DNA of 64,000 bases from Bifidobacterium saimiriisciurei (lineage in GTDB: Bacteria; Actinomycetota; Actinomycetes; Actinomycetales; Bifidobacteriaceae). Of this stretch, positions 63,202 through 64,000 are shown one piece after another. Location: positions 62,001 through 126,000 of the forward strand of contig NZ_WHZU01000001.1 in the NCBI RefSeq assembly GCF_010667655.1, read 5' to 3'. A model generated the notes under the pieces. The model did no database searches and had not been told where the DNA came from. It saw only the letters and a program-made list of their open reading frames with translations. Within the stretch, counting starts at the first letter, position 1; each line of letters begins with the position of its first letter. The position numbers were made by a program, and so were the translations under genes.

Positions 63202-64000
63202 ATGGCCAGGAACGCGCAACGCAGCACGCCGGTGATCAAGGACGTCGCCAAACTCGCCGGAGTCTCGGCGCCCACCGTCTCCCGATACCTCAACGGCACC
63301 GCCAACGTGAACGAGGAGAAGCGCAAGCGCATCGCGCAGGCCATCAAACTGCTCGGATACAAGCCGAGCATCGTCGCCCGCGCACTGGCGAACAAGGAGA
63401 TGGACTCCGTCATGGTGTTCGCCACGAACTCCGGCACGTTCTCCACCAACATGACGAATATCGGTGTGGAACGCGGTGCGCAGTCGAAGAACTACCTGTT
63501 CGGCGTCACCACGCTGAGCGAACACCACATCGACGACGTGCAGCAGATGGTGCAGATGGCGCTCGGCTCCAACCCCGCCGGCGTCATCGTCTACGAATAC
63601 GACCATGCCGGCGCCGAGGCGCTGCGCTACATCCCCGACGGCATGCCGCTGGTCATCGTCGGCGGCAACGCGGGGGAGGGCCCGTATCAGGTCATCAACT
63701 CCGAACGCGAGGGCGGCAGGGAGATGACGAAATACCTGCTCGGCCATGGCCACAAGACCGTCTATCACGTGGCGCGCGCCGAAGGCCCGAGCAGCAACAC
63801 CCGCACCAACGGCTGGCGTGACGCCCTCACCGAGGCCGGCGCGCCCATTCCCGAGATTCTGCGGGTTTCGGCCGCCGATCTGCAGGAGGCCGTCGAGGCC
63901 GGTCGCGCGCTCGGCCGCCGCGACGACGTGACCGCCGTGTTCGCCGGCAACGACGAGACCGCCATCGCCGTCATCAACGGCCTGCGCGAGGAGGGGCGCA
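63202..64000 (+). CDS. LacI-family regulator (third), cut by the window end
   Basis: The frame is open from the ATG at 63202 to the right edge (266 codons), so the C-terminal fifth is missing. The helix-turn-helix is VIKDVAKLAGVSAPTVSRYL (about 11-30), with hinge KPSIVARALANKE, and effector-domain segments AGVIVYEYDHAG and TKYLLGHGHKTVYHVA. AAGGAG is 9 bases before the ATG. It directly follows the dehydrogenase/epimerase operon. It is another candidate for the TGAAATnnnTTTCA-type operators. Confidence 0.92.
   Translation, partial: MARNAQRSTPVIKDVAKLAGVSAPTVSRYLNGTANVNEEKRKRIAQAIKLLGYKPSIVARALANKEMDSVMVFATNSGTFSTNMTNIGVERGAQSKNYLFGVTTLSEHHIDDVQQMVQMALGSNPAGVIVYEYDHAGAEALRYIPDGMPLVIVGGNAGEGPYQVINSEREGGREMTKYLLGHGHKTVYHVARAEGPSSNTRTNGWRDALTEAGAPIPEILRVSAADLQEAVEAGRALGRRDDVTAVFAGNDETAIAVINGLREEGR

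Noticed and set aside
1..64000. Prophage, insertion sequence or integrative element
   Set aside because: No integrase, transposase, phage structural gene or attachment-site duplication was seen, including next to the tRNA-Arg gene.

Overview
This is a 64 kb stretch of a high-GC Actinobacterium chromosome, most likely a Bifidobacterium. That assignment is an inference from several signs: GC-rich codon use, many AAGGAG ribosome sites mixed with apparently leaderless genes, CUT1 sugar ABC importers without their own ATPase, abundant LacI-type regulators, and surface enzymes ending in LxxTG-like sorting signals. I cannot name the species. I see no integrase, transposase, phage gene or cas gene.

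Layout. 1-6.85 kb: the end of an FGGY sugar kinase, an APC amino-acid permease, an ABC ATPase, alanine racemase (alr) and primase (dnaG). 6.87-11.6 kb: a LacI-controlled catabolic cassette (LacI, KduD-like SDR, MHS symporter, 2-hydroxyacid dehydrogenase). 11.7-26.8 kb: a DNA glycosylase, tRNA-Arg(TCT), a hydrolase, a SWIM/SNF2 helicase, a membrane protein, RarD, a 41-residue peptide gene, a DUF262-RAMA protein related to type IV restriction enzymes, a DEAD-box helicase and a DHA2 exporter. 27.0-31.6 kb: an intergenic repeat array, then an FMN riboswitch with a terminator driving ribD-ribE-ribBA-ribH. 31.7-38.7 kb: a DXS-like enzyme, a quinone-oxidoreductase-like protein, an orphan MetN-like ATPase, and purE-purK. 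38.7-39.2 kb: a second intergenic repeat array. 40.7-41.6 kb: endonuclease IV.

The most unusual region is 40.0-42.8 kb. It holds six tiny minus-strand genes of 37-41 codons, five of them in one apparent operon with its own promoter and terminator. All have good ribosome sites and encode related peptides; a seventh relative lies at 20.0 kb. I do not recognise the family. The separate member at 40.1 kb has a LacI-type operator inside its promoter spacer that differs by one base from the operator in the spacer of the 60.76 kb operon promoter.

43.0-64 kb is a polysaccharide-utilisation locus. It has two large secreted, apparently wall-anchored proteins with alginate-lyase-like domains, a CUT1 importer (lipoprotein and two permeases), an alpha/beta hydrolase, three LacI regulators (the last cut by the window edge), a polyol-type MFS transporter, an intracellular GH28-like enzyme, a 2-hydroxyacid dehydrogenase with a degenerate nucleotide loop, and an AGE/YihS-like sugar epimerase. 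Similar 14-bp operators sit before most transcription units, which suggests one regulon for a uronate-containing glycan. The substrate is not determined by the sequence.
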